A stretch of DNA of 27,622 bases, from NCBI GenBank assembly GCA_027347685.1, contig DAIEQM010000060.1:1-27622 (forward strand), read 5' to 3'. A model generated the notes under the pieces. That model made no database searches, had not been told where the DNA came from, and saw only the letters and a list, made by a program, of their open reading frames with translations. This DNA is from UBA5941 sp021824385 (GTDB lineage: Bacteria > Patescibacteriota > Microgenomatia > UBA8517). Shown in pieces: positions 8,013 through 14,010 of this stretch; the stretch's first letter is position 1, and the number at the start of each line of letters is the position of its first letter. A program made the position numbers and the translations under genes.

Positions 8013-8336
8013 TCAAAATGTAATTACCTTGTCGCTGTCGGCGACCAGCTTGTATAAATTCTCAATTCCTCCCTCGGGGCATTCTTTGCTACTACCTTGT
8101 TTGCGAATTGCCATACACGTGCCGCAAGCGACAATTTTTGCTTTGTCTGACTGCAGGAACTTTCCAACCTGTTCCTTAATGTTGAATTGGGGTGAACTTA
8201 CTTGCTCATACTCCACGCCCTCCCCGGTAAGAAATACTGTCACCTTGTCACCCTTGGATAATGCCAGGTTGGCCAGCCTGAAAGCGTTCCAGTTGGTTTC
8301 AGTACGGTTGGTTGAAAGTACAACAGCTAATTTCAT
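8013..8336 (-). CDS. DsrE-family protein
   Basis: A 107-residue DsrE/DsrF-like protein: beta strand KLAVVLSTN, helix FRLANLALSKGDKVTVFLTGEGVE, and a Cys motif ACGTCMAIRKQGSSKEC followed by IENLYKLVADSDKVITF. Family members carry persulfide sulfur on a conserved Cys and take part in sulfur transfer or sulfide sensing. The start overlaps the PadR stop by 4 bases (ATGA) and has AAGGAGC upstream, so translation is coupled to the regulator. The stop is TGA, which shows TGA is read as stop in this genome. Confidence 0.88.
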   Translation of the reverse strand: MKLAVVLSTNRTETNWNAFRLANLALSKGDKVTVFLTGEGVEYEQVSSPQFNIKEQVGKFLQSDKAKIVACGTCMAIRKQGSSKECPEGGIENLYKLVADSDKVITF

Positions 8337-8716
8337 ACTGACGCTTGCTCCTTTCGAAATGCTTCCTTGTAGCCTTCCATTAGCCTGTGAATAAGTTCAT
8401 CCGTATGTGTAAGGGATGAAACCGCTGACTTGAGGAATTCCAGACCTTCTTGAGTGATTGTATAAGTCCTTCTGTCTGGCCCGGACTCGTTTTTGCTCCA
8501 ATCGGATTTTACCCAGCCATCCATCTCCATCCTTCGTAGTGTCCGGTATAAGTTTCCTATATCCACCTTTTCTCCGCACTTGTGTTCCAGGTCTTCCATC
8601 AAACTGTATCCGTGTGAAGGCTTTTGCGAAAGTAAAAGTAGAATACATGGTTCCACAAAACGTTCTATGTTGCCAAAATCTCTTGATCTGAATGAACACC
8701 CACAAGTTTTGCACAT
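8333..8716 (-). CDS. PadR-family transcriptional regulator with N-terminal Cys cluster
   Basis: From 8716 this is a 127-residue regulator. The PadR winged helix begins at IERFVEPCILLLLSQKPSHGYSL and continues through IGNLYRTLRRMEMDGWVKSDW and RRTYTITQEGLEFL, with a C-terminal dimerisation helix. The first residues form a Cys-rich patch, MCKTCGCSFRS, with further Cys in VEPC and KCGE. This could bind a metal or react with thiols and so serve as the sensor. I favour ATG 8716 over 8731 because a TTGACA-N17-TATGAT promoter has its -10 box over 8731. It heads the operon with DsrE, DUF302 and SHOCT genes and probably controls it. Confidence 0.9.
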   Translation of the reverse strand: MCKTCGCSFRSRDFGNIERFVEPCILLLLSQKPSHGYSLMEDLEHKCGEKVDIGNLYRTLRRMEMDGWVKSDWSKNESGPDRRTYTITQEGLEFLKSAVSSLTHTDELIHRLMEGYKEAFRKEQASV

Positions 8717-8722
8717 ATATGT
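8713..8722. promoter_or_regulatory. Palindrome ACATATATGT, candidate PadR autoregulatory operator
   Basis: A perfect 10-bp palindrome just downstream of the -10 box and across the start codon of the padR-like gene. PadR proteins often repress their own operon from such sites. The assignment rests on position only. Confidence 0.35.
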
Positions 8723-8726
8723 AAAT

Positions 8727-8755
8727 ATCATATATTAAACAGACTCCTCTGTCAA
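8727..8755 (-). promoter_or_regulatory. Sigma70-type promoter of the PadR-DsrE-DUF302-SHOCT operon
   Basis: Minus strand TTGACA (8755-8750), 17-base spacer, TATGAT (8732-8727), 10 bases before ATG 8716, predicting a leader of only a few bases. A GAGGAG sequence lies in the spacer and would not be in the message. Confidence 0.6.
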
Positions 8756-8778
8756 TGAAGTTTTTGATCCAAAAATGA

Positions 8779-8784
8779 TAAAAT
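8779..8784 (+). promoter_or_regulatory. -10 element TAAAAT before the terminase genes
   Basis: TAAAAT ends 6 bases before ATG 8791 with no Shine-Dalgarno and a poor -35. It fits the leaderless pattern seen elsewhere in the window. Confidence 0.4.
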
Positions 8785-8790
8785 TAGAGT

Positions 8791-9228
8791 ATGGCTAAGA
8801 TAAGCTGGTCTAAGGCTTTAATTGAATATATTTCTGATGAAACTACAAGCTATACCTCTATTGCTGCAAAATATGGTGTTTCTGTGCAAGCGGTAAAGAA
8901 GAGAGCTTCTAAAGAAAAATGGCAGAATTTACGCACCAATACTATACAAAAAGTAGACCAAAAGTTACCCGAGAAACTTGGTGAACAGATTGCGCAAGTT
9001 AACGCAAAACATGCCAAAATTGGTCGTTTACTGACGACTAAAGGCATAAAAGCGATTAAGAAGGGACTACTTACTCCAAGAAATTTTTACGAGGCCAAAG
9101 ATAGTATAAAAGATGGAATAAAGATTGAACGGGATGCTTTGAACATCCAAGATAGATCTCAGCCCCCGATAGCTATACAAATCAACTTTGTGGGTGTTCC
9201 GCAAGAGGAAATTAACAAATGGACATAA
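8791..9228 (+). CDS. Phage terminase small subunit-like protein
   Basis: A 145-residue basic protein. Residues about 8-47 form a helix-turn-helix typical of terminase small subunits (YTSIAAKYGVSVQAVKKRASKEKW), followed by a helical region and a tail QIDFxGV-like (IQINFVGVPQEE) that normally contacts the large subunit. It overlaps the large-subunit gene by 10 bases, the standard TerS-TerL arrangement. TerS recognises the packaging site in phage DNA and feeds it to TerL. The assignment leans partly on the neighbour. No other phage gene is recognised nearby. Confidence 0.8.
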   Translation: MAKISWSKALIEYISDETTSYTSIAAKYGVSVQAVKKRASKEKWQNLRTNTIQKVDQKLPEKLGEQIAQVNAKHAKIGRLLTTKGIKAIKKGLLTPRNFYEAKDSIKDGIKIERDALNIQDRSQPPIAIQINFVGVPQEEINKWT

Positions 9229-10622
9229 TTACACTTCAGCCTAACAAAAAGCAATTAGAATTTTTTGCTGCCCAAGATAAATATTTATTCTATGGCGGTG
9301 CTAAAGGTGGTGGTAAATCCTGGTGTGTTAGGTGGAAACAGATTCACCGGAGGTTAAAGTACCCTAAATCAAGAGGGCTTTTGCTTAGAAGAACATATCC
9401 TGAGTTGCTGCGTACCCACATTGAGAAAGTTTTACAGGAGTTACCAAGGGATATTTACAAGTATGATAGTCAAAAGCATTTTCTTTATTTCCCTAACGGG
9501 TCCGTACTTGAGTTTGGTTCCTGTCAATATGAGCAAGATGTAAAACAGTATCAAGGGGCTGAATATGATGATATTGGCATTGATGAAGTAACACAATTCA
9601 CTGAGCACCAATTCAACATTTTAAAATCTATTCTTCGTACTACCCGGTCTGATTTAAAAACACAAATGTATCTGGCTGCTAATCCTGGTGGCGTGGGTCA
9701 TGGGTGGATAAAAAGACTGTTCATAGATCAAGTACTTCCTGATCATAAATATATTCCTGCAAGAGTTTATGATAACCCGGTTTTAATGGAAGCAGATCCC
9801 GAATATGTAAAGCAACTTGAGAATCTTCCTGAGGCATTAAGACGTGCCTATTTAGAAGGTGATTGGGATATTTTTGAAGGACAAGTATTTGGTGAATGGC
9901 GACGAGAAAAACATGTAGTCACTAATTTAGATACTTCCTTCAAGTTATGTAAAAAGATTATATCTTTTGACTGGGGTTATAACGCTCCTGGTTGTGCTTT
10001 GTGGCTGGCTTATGCTCCTGAAAATCAATTTGGTGTCAGTAGAATCTATGTTTACCGAGAGCTTTATCAGAATCAAAAAACACCTGAGCAATGGGCAAAA
10101 GAAATAAAACAATATCTTCAAGTAGAAGAAGTAGATTACATAGTTTTACCTCATGATTGCTTTGCAAAGTTAGGTGGTAGGGATTCAATTGCTGATGTTT
10201 TTAGAAGAGAATTAGGGATTCCAATTAGACCTGGTAGAACACTGCAAAAAGATGCAAGAAAGAACAGGTTAGCTTTGACTCACCAATATTTAAGCCAAGC
10301 AGCGGATGGCAAGCCATATCTACAAATTTATGTTACTTGCAAAAATACCATCAGAACATTACCTGAGCTTGTTTATTCCGTAACTGAGCTTGAAGATGTT
10401 AATACTGATGGTGAAGATCATGCTTACGATGCTCTATCCCTAGGATTACTTAGTACAGCCATCTATGCTGGTAAATCTGGACCTGTTAAAGCTGAATTAA
10501 ATGATAAAACCGCCGATAAACATTTCCCTGTTGATGAAAAGGGTGAAATTATTGGTTTTGATTTAGATAAGTTCAAAGAAGCAATGCAGCAACCAAAAAA
10601 TAGAAGCTGGGAATATTTCTAA
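9219..10622 (+). CDS. Phage terminase large subunit
   Basis: A 467-residue packaging motor with both domains intact. The ATPase domain has Walker A at residues 26-34 (GGAKGGGKS), Walker B with catalytic Glu in YDDIGIDEVTQF, and a coupling motif region YLAANPGG. The RNase H-like nuclease domain begins near ISFDWGYNAPG and has further acidic residues in VLPHDC and in TDGEDHAYDALSLGL, so the metal-binding set looks complete. TerL cuts concatemeric phage DNA and pumps it into the procapsid. Length is normal for the family. The next recognisable gene is not a portal or capsid gene but lies in an unrelated metabolic region, so this pair appears isolated: a prophage remnant or a retained function. 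Confidence 0.94.
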   Translation: MDIITLQPNKKQLEFFAAQDKYLFYGGAKGGGKSWCVRWKQIHRRLKYPKSRGLLLRRTYPELLRTHIEKVLQELPRDIYKYDSQKHFLYFPNGSVLEFGSCQYEQDVKQYQGAEYDDIGIDEVTQFTEHQFNILKSILRTTRSDLKTQMYLAANPGGVGHGWIKRLFIDQVLPDHKYIPARVYDNPVLMEADPEYVKQLENLPEALRRAYLEGDWDIFEGQVFGEWRREKHVVTNLDTSFKLCKKIISFDWGYNAPGCALWLAYAPENQFGVSRIYVYRELYQNQKTPEQWAKEIKQYLQVEEVDYIVLPHDCFAKLGGRDSIADVFRRELGIPIRPGRTLQKDARKNRLALTHQYLSQAADGKPYLQIYVTCKNTIRTLPELVYSVTELEDVNTDGEDHAYDALSLGLLSTAIYAGKSGPVKAELNDKTADKHFPVDEKGEIIGFDLDKFKEAMQQPKNRSWEYF

Positions 10623-10635
10623 GAAAATAAGAAAA

Positions 10636-10752
10636 ATGAATCTATTTGAGGCTATGAGGTACCCTATTATGATAGCATTTCAAACATTGCCATTTCCCCC
10701 AACAGCAGCCGTAATTGACAAGAGTCCCATAGTTCTATATACTGTCTCCTAG
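10636..10752 (+). CDS. 38-codon ORF after TerL, possible phage gene remnant
   Basis: Starting 14 bases after the TerL stop, ATG 10636 opens a 38-residue frame beginning MNLFEAMRYPIMIAFQTLPF and ending at TAG 10750-10752. A portal gene would normally come next after TerL, and this could be its truncated beginning, but I see no diagnostic motif. There is no good Shine-Dalgarno. Its 3' half contains the TTGACA-N17-TATACT promoter of the next region, which argues that the frame is either chance or the eroded edge of the phage segment. Confidence 0.25.
   Translation: MNLFEAMRYPIMIAFQTLPFPPTAAVIDKSPIVLYTVS
10715..10743 (+). promoter_or_regulatory. Consensus sigma70 promoter (upstream copy) before the 230-aa gene
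   Basis: TTGACA (10715-10720), 17-base spacer, TATACT (10738-10743). It lies outside the operator described next and would give a leader of about 70 bases for the gene at 10818. Confidence 0.6.
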
Positions 10753-10754
10753 TA

Positions 10755-10789
10755 TTGCTCTCTCTCGCATCTTAGTGTAAAATATACAC
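10755..10789 (+). promoter_or_regulatory. Promoter overlapping a GTGTW-N5-WACAC operator (site 1)
   Basis: TTGCTC (10755-10760), 17-base spacer, TAAAAT (10778-10783). The -10 box lies inside the inverted repeat GTGTA-AAATA-TACAC (10775-10789). The -10 starts 3 bases into the repeat, the same geometry as at nadD. A repressor bound here would block RNA polymerase. The nearby Nudix-type regulator is the obvious candidate. Confidence 0.65.
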
Positions 10790-10817
10790 GTACCTGTTAA
10801 GTCATAAGGAGATACTC

Positions 10818-11510
10818 ATGCTAACACAGGATATTCGGAGAGTTCCGTCGCTTGGGAAGACATTTTTAGATAGTCTTATCCCCAAACTCGACGATGCGGC
10901 GACGCTCGTACATGGAATTTGGTACGACAAAAAGAAGCTGGAATTGTTAGATCCCGCACACCCTTTTAAGGGCGCTGGACCCGCGGGAAGCAAATATGCA
11001 GGGAAACGTGTACGCGTTTCCGATATTACCGACGCAGATGAAGCAATCAGCTTGGGTGTTCGGTTTGATCCGAGCGACAAGCGGGATATTTACCACCCAT
11101 TGTTTCACCCGTATGCCGAGCTTGTTACCTATGACAAGGTTGCGGCCTACAAAAACCTTGTATCAGGATGGGCAGTGATCCAGCAGCTTGGCGCATTGCT
11201 CGATGTAGGCGAGGACTCTATCAACGATCTCGAAGCAATGGTTGCGGACATGCTTCGAGTGGACGAGGAGTTCGAAACTCTCACGAAGTTGAAGATGGTG
11301 AAACTGTACCGCAAACAGATATATCTGGCGGTACATAACGCTTGGGGAGGTGGAGAGCTGACCCTTGGGGTAGACCCCAAAACCCACCCGGATTTCAAGT
11401 TGTACGATTTGCTGAGTCCGTACATGCAAAGCTACGACATCGAAATTGCCACAGTAGTTCTCATGTGGATCTTTACGAAGATTGGCGAAGTTCATCGCAA
11501 GCAGGTCTAA
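10818..11510 (+). CDS. Unrecognised 230-aa protein of the NAD-linked regulon
   Basis: I do not recognise a family. The protein is soluble, with no signal peptide or membrane helix. The N-terminal half is mixed and charged with a Gly/Pro/Lys-rich segment (HPFKGAGPAGSKYAGKRVRV). The second half is mainly helical (LVSGWAVIQQLGALLDVG, DLEAMVADMLRVDEEFETL), ending in a hydrophobic helix IEIATVVLMWIFTKIGEVH. AAGGAG 6 bases before the ATG supports the start. It is a single-gene unit with a strong terminator behind it. Its promoter carries the same 15-bp operator as nadD, nadE and the PP2C operon, so it probably works in NAD metabolism or in the linked signalling module. Confidence 0.75.
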   Translation: MLTQDIRRVPSLGKTFLDSLIPKLDDAATLVHGIWYDKKKLELLDPAHPFKGAGPAGSKYAGKRVRVSDITDADEAISLGVRFDPSDKRDIYHPLFHPYAELVTYDKVAAYKNLVSGWAVIQQLGALLDVGEDSINDLEAMVADMLRVDEEFETLTKLKMVKLYRKQIYLAVHNAWGGGELTLGVDPKTHPDFKLYDLLSPYMQSYDIEIATVVLMWIFTKIGEVHRKQV

Positions 11511-11532
11511 TTCCTGCCGAGCAATAGAGTAC

Positions 11533-11565
11533 AGAGCGAGATTATTTGAATCTCGCTCTTTTTTT
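11533..11565 (+). terminator. Intrinsic terminator of the 230-aa gene
   Basis: Perfect 11-bp stem AGAGCGAGATT / AATCTCGCTCT with loop ATTTG, followed by a run of Ts. Confidence 0.9.
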
Positions 11566-11569
11566 GTCC

Positions 11570-11600
11570 AAAAAAATACCGGAAGTCATGTGACTTCCGG
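11570..11600 (-). terminator. Intrinsic terminator of the 276-aa gene
   Basis: Stem CCGGAAGTCA / TGACTTCCGG (10 bp, nearly no loop) at 11579-11600, followed on the minus strand by a run of seven Ts. It is back-to-back with the plus-strand terminator just before it. Confidence 0.85.
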
Positions 11601-11617
11601 CAAACAAATCTCGCAAA

Positions 11618-12448
11618 CTATGTCATTGCTGCTTCAAACGCAGGGTGATATTCTGGCGCGCCATGTTTTCTAACCATGAGCCAGTAATACACACGAGGAT
11701 CTCCCGTGATGTACTTGAGAATATCCTCTTCTGGTGCAATTTTGAGCACCATCCCTTTTTCATGCTTGTCGCCGGTCAGCTTGCCATGCATTTCCTTGAT
11801 GGTTTCGTCTGGAACGACGAGAGTAATTTCGCCCACTCGGACGAATTCAAATACACCGCCCATCGACGAGTGAATACCACCGTACCAAGAAATCTTGTCA
11901 GACAAGTAGGCCGCGTAGTCTATGCCACCGTCCTTGGTCTTGTACTTTTCCTTTTCCTCGGCGGTGAGATTAACCACTCGGTCGAGATGTGCTTCTGTGA
12001 TAAGCTCGTTGACAGCTTGACTTTGAATACTGGTGCCATCTTGACGACCTGCCACGAATTCGCATCCGCGCATACCAACAACTGGACGATCCTGCTCGAC
12101 AAATGCCAGATATGGCTTCCCTGTCGTAGCCGAAATGAGTCTGATGGCAAGCGAAATGCTAATGCCCTGAATTGATGCTTCGACAGCGAATGGAATTCCT
12201 GCGATCTTCGCAATCAGCCCGACCATAACAGGGTTGTTCGGATTCCCCACGACGCTTCGACTGGCAAGTTCTTCAATGGTGTAACCGCCGGCATGAACGA
12301 TCTCGATCCAAGTCCGAACCTTTTTTAAGTTCATTACCGTTTCGGAATTGTAAAAATACACCGGCAAGTCGGCAATCTCTGCCTCTTCCTTGAAGTCGTT
12401 CAGTCGATCGTTGGATCCTTTGATAGTCAACACGCTATGAGTCAGCAT
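11618..12448 (-). CDS. Unrecognised 276-aa protein divergent from the Nudix-type regulator
   Basis: A soluble 276-residue protein I cannot place in a family. Features: an N-terminal strand and helix (LTIKGSNDRLNDFKEEAE), a conserved-looking core VVGNPNNPVMVGLIAKIAG followed by SIQGISISLAIRLIS, then GMRGCEFVAGRQDGTS, and a C-terminal alpha/beta part. The SN-x-x-x-x-DFKEE start loosely recalls Ham1/ITPase proteins but the later motifs do not match, so I do not call it that. It is transcribed from a consensus promoter facing the regulator gene, with a degraded operator copy just downstream of that promoter. Regulators usually sit next to a target, so a role in NAD or nucleotide metabolism is plausible. 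Confidence 0.72.
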   Translation of the reverse strand: MLTHSVLTIKGSNDRLNDFKEEAEIADLPVYFYNSETVMNLKKVRTWIEIVHAGGYTIEELASRSVVGNPNNPVMVGLIAKIAGIPFAVEASIQGISISLAIRLISATTGKPYLAFVEQDRPVVGMRGCEFVAGRQDGTSIQSQAVNELITEAHLDRVVNLTAEEKEKYKTKDGGIDYAAYLSDKISWYGGIHSSMGGVFEFVRVGEITLVVPDETIKEMHGKLTGDKHEKGMVLKIAPEEDILKYITGDPRVYYWLMVRKHGAPEYHPAFEAAMT

Positions 12449-12481
12449 TCTAGAACCTCCCTAAGCAAAAAATAGATCACA

Positions 12482-12496
12482 GATGTTGTGATACAC
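12482..12496. promoter_or_regulatory. Degraded copy of the GTGTW-N5-WACAC operator
   Basis: On the minus strand GTGTA-TCACA-ACATC: one half-site is intact, the other is changed at its last two positions and shifted in composition. It begins 3 bases after the -10 box of the 276-aa gene, where bound repressor would still interfere. Confidence 0.35.
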
Positions 12497-12499
12497 AGA

Positions 12500-12528
12500 A
12501 CTATAACATACGGTTTTTCGAATGTCAA
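12500..12528 (-). promoter_or_regulatory. Consensus sigma70 promoter of the 276-aa gene
   Basis: Minus strand TTGACA (12528-12523), 17-base spacer, TATAGT (12505-12500). Confidence 0.75.
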
Positions 12529-12544
12529 CTTATAGTATTACTCC

Positions 12545-12572
12545 TTACCTTTTTGTTGTTTATGTATATAAT
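12545..12572 (+). promoter_or_regulatory. Promoter of the Nudix-type regulator, leaderless arrangement
   Basis: TTACCT (12545-12550), 16-base spacer, consensus TATAAT (12567-12572), then 6 bases to ATG 12579. The transcript start is predicted at or beside the start codon; no Shine-Dalgarno is present. Confidence 0.6.
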
Positions 12573-12578
12573 AACGGT

Positions 12579-13256
12579 ATGAAGTCGCACCCCGAAAAAC
12601 AATTTGTAGCTGCAGCCGTTGCCGTTGACGTTGCACTCTTTTGCATAAAAAACCAGAAACTTCACGTTTTGCTTATAGAACTCGATAGACCAGAATTTCC
12701 CAATAAGTGGGCGCTTCCTGGAGGCCTTGTCACTCCCCACGAAAATCTTGACGAAGCGGTTATGCGACATTTACAAGACAGAGGAGGCGAAGGAGAGTCA
12801 TATATTGAACAATTGGGAACGTATGGGGACCCAGACCGTGACCCAACCGGATGGGTGGTTTCAGTAGCTTACTTGGCGCTGACTACGGCTGACACGTTTG
12901 TACCCAAAACAAGCAGTCGATACAAATCAGTTGCATGGGTTTCTATCGACAATCTTCCCGAGCTTGCATATGATCACAAAAAGATACTTGCTGATGCTGT
13001 TTTGAGGCTTAAGTCAAAAGTAAACTACTCAAATATTGTTTTCGCGCTTTTGCCTCACGAATTTACTTTTACTGAGCTTCAAGATGCGTATGAAAATATT
13101 CTCGAAAAGCATATTGATAAGCGTAATTTTAGAAAGAAAATGCTCGCCCTGAATCTTCTCGAAGAAGTACCTAAAGTCAAAGCTACCGGTGCTCATAGAC
13201 CAGCGCAGCTTTATCAATTTAAAGATCGCGCACTCCATATAACACAGACGGTTTAA
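12579..13256 (+). CDS. nrtR: NrtR-like Nudix-domain transcriptional regulator
   Basis: A 225-residue protein. An N-terminal Nudix fold (FVAAAVAVDVALFCIKNQKL, then NKWALPGGLVTPHENLDEAV) is joined to a C-terminal winged helix (about residues 145-225: FALLPHEFTFTELQDAYENIL, RNFRKKMLALNLLEEV, ending RPAQLYQFKD). This is the NrtR architecture. The Nudix box has lost the catalytic REUXEE core (it reads RHLQDR), as expected for a regulator that binds rather than hydrolyses a ligand; in characterised NrtRs this is ADP-ribose or a related NAD derivative. NrtRs typically repress NAD biosynthesis genes, and nadD, pncB and nadE follow here. Start 12579 is preferred over 12522 because of the TATAAT box 6 bases upstream. 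Confidence 0.9.
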   Translation: MKSHPEKQFVAAAVAVDVALFCIKNQKLHVLLIELDRPEFPNKWALPGGLVTPHENLDEAVMRHLQDRGGEGESYIEQLGTYGDPDRDPTGWVVSVAYLALTTADTFVPKTSSRYKSVAWVSIDNLPELAYDHKKILADAVLRLKSKVNYSNIVFALLPHEFTFTELQDAYENILEKHIDKRNFRKKMLALNLLEEVPKVKATGAHRPAQLYQFKDRALHITQTV

Positions 13257-13309
13257 ATACCCTCTAGTAGTTGAAAAATACTACACCTCACTGTATACTA
13301 CAAGATGTT

Positions 13310-13347
13310 TTGACTTCTCTAACTTATTAGTGTACACTTTACACTAA
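13310..13347 (+). promoter_or_regulatory. nadD-pncB promoter overlapping the best operator copy (site 2)
   Basis: TTGACT (13310-13315), 17-base spacer, TACACT (13333-13338). The -10 lies inside a 21-bp inverted repeat TTAGTGTA-N5-TACACTAA (13327-13347), the longest symmetric copy of the motif; its core is GTGTA-CACTT-TACAC (13330-13344). The predicted start site gives a leader of about 35 bases with AAGGAAGG before the ATG. Confidence 0.75.
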
Positions 13348-13379
13348 GTAAATTGCACATTACACATTAAGGAAGGATT

Positions 13380-13994
13380 ATGGAGGCACATGCTCATCTC
13401 GGAATAACCGGGAGATATGTTACCCACGCTCATGTTTTTATGGCTGAACTCGCACTCCGGCATTTTGAAAAGGTTATTGTCATGCCTTGCGCACAAGTTC
13501 GAAGCGACAAACATATAAACGTGTCTGCGTGGGATAGATGGATGATGACAGTAACGGCATTTCAAGATCTCCAAAGGCAATTCCCGCAGCGCTTACTGTT
13601 GTCAGATCTCATTGTGTACGAAACACGAGATTTCACGACGGTTGAACAGGTTGATCTTTTAAAGAAAGAGCAGAACCGCAGATATGTAGTCTGTGTGGGA
13701 AGCGACAATGTACTGCCAAGCACCGAAAACCCACAGATTTCACGGGTCGAAGCTATGTGGAAAGAGGGCGTGAAACTCTGGACTGAGTATCCATGGGCTG
13801 TTTTTCAACGCCCAGGGACGCTCGATCTTTCGACTATTCGCTTGCCACCTGACTGTTTGATTATTGAGGGCGATTTGCCCGACATATCAAGTACCAGAGT
13901 GCGTGAAAAAATGATCGCAGGTGAAAATTGGCAAGATGACATGCCAAAAGCCGAAGTTGAGTACATTTTGTATCATGAACTGCATAAGAAGTAA
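13380..13994 (+). CDS. nadD: Nicotinate mononucleotide adenylyltransferase-like protein (atypical)
   Basis: A 204-residue nucleotidyltransferase-fold protein. The C-terminal ISSTRVREKM motif matches the ISSTxxR signature of NadD/CoaD enzymes, and YVVCVGSDNVL fits the central strand. The N-terminal T/HxGH motif is degenerate: GRYVTHAHVFMAELAL has THAH, Gly replaced by Ala, and a shortened loop before it. Given the pncB gene 16 bases downstream and nadE nearby, the role is probably adenylation of nicotinate mononucleotide to deamido-NAD. AAGGAAGG precedes the ATG; no upstream in-frame start exists that would restore a standard loop. Altered catalytic efficiency or substrate is possible. Confidence 0.75.
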   Translation: MEAHAHLGITGRYVTHAHVFMAELALRHFEKVIVMPCAQVRSDKHINVSAWDRWMMTVTAFQDLQRQFPQRLLLSDLIVYETRDFTTVEQVDLLKKEQNRRYVVCVGSDNVLPSTENPQISRVEAMWKEGVKLWTEYPWAVFQRPGTLDLSTIRLPPDCLIIEGDLPDISSTRVREKMIAGENWQDDMPKAEVEYILYHELHKK

Positions 13995-14010
13995 CTAAGG
14001 AGAAAACTAA

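Noticed and set aside
11618..12448. Ham1/ITPase assignment for the 276-aa protein
   Set aside because: Only the first few residues (SN-x4-DFKEE) are reminiscent; the later catalytic motifs of that family are not found.
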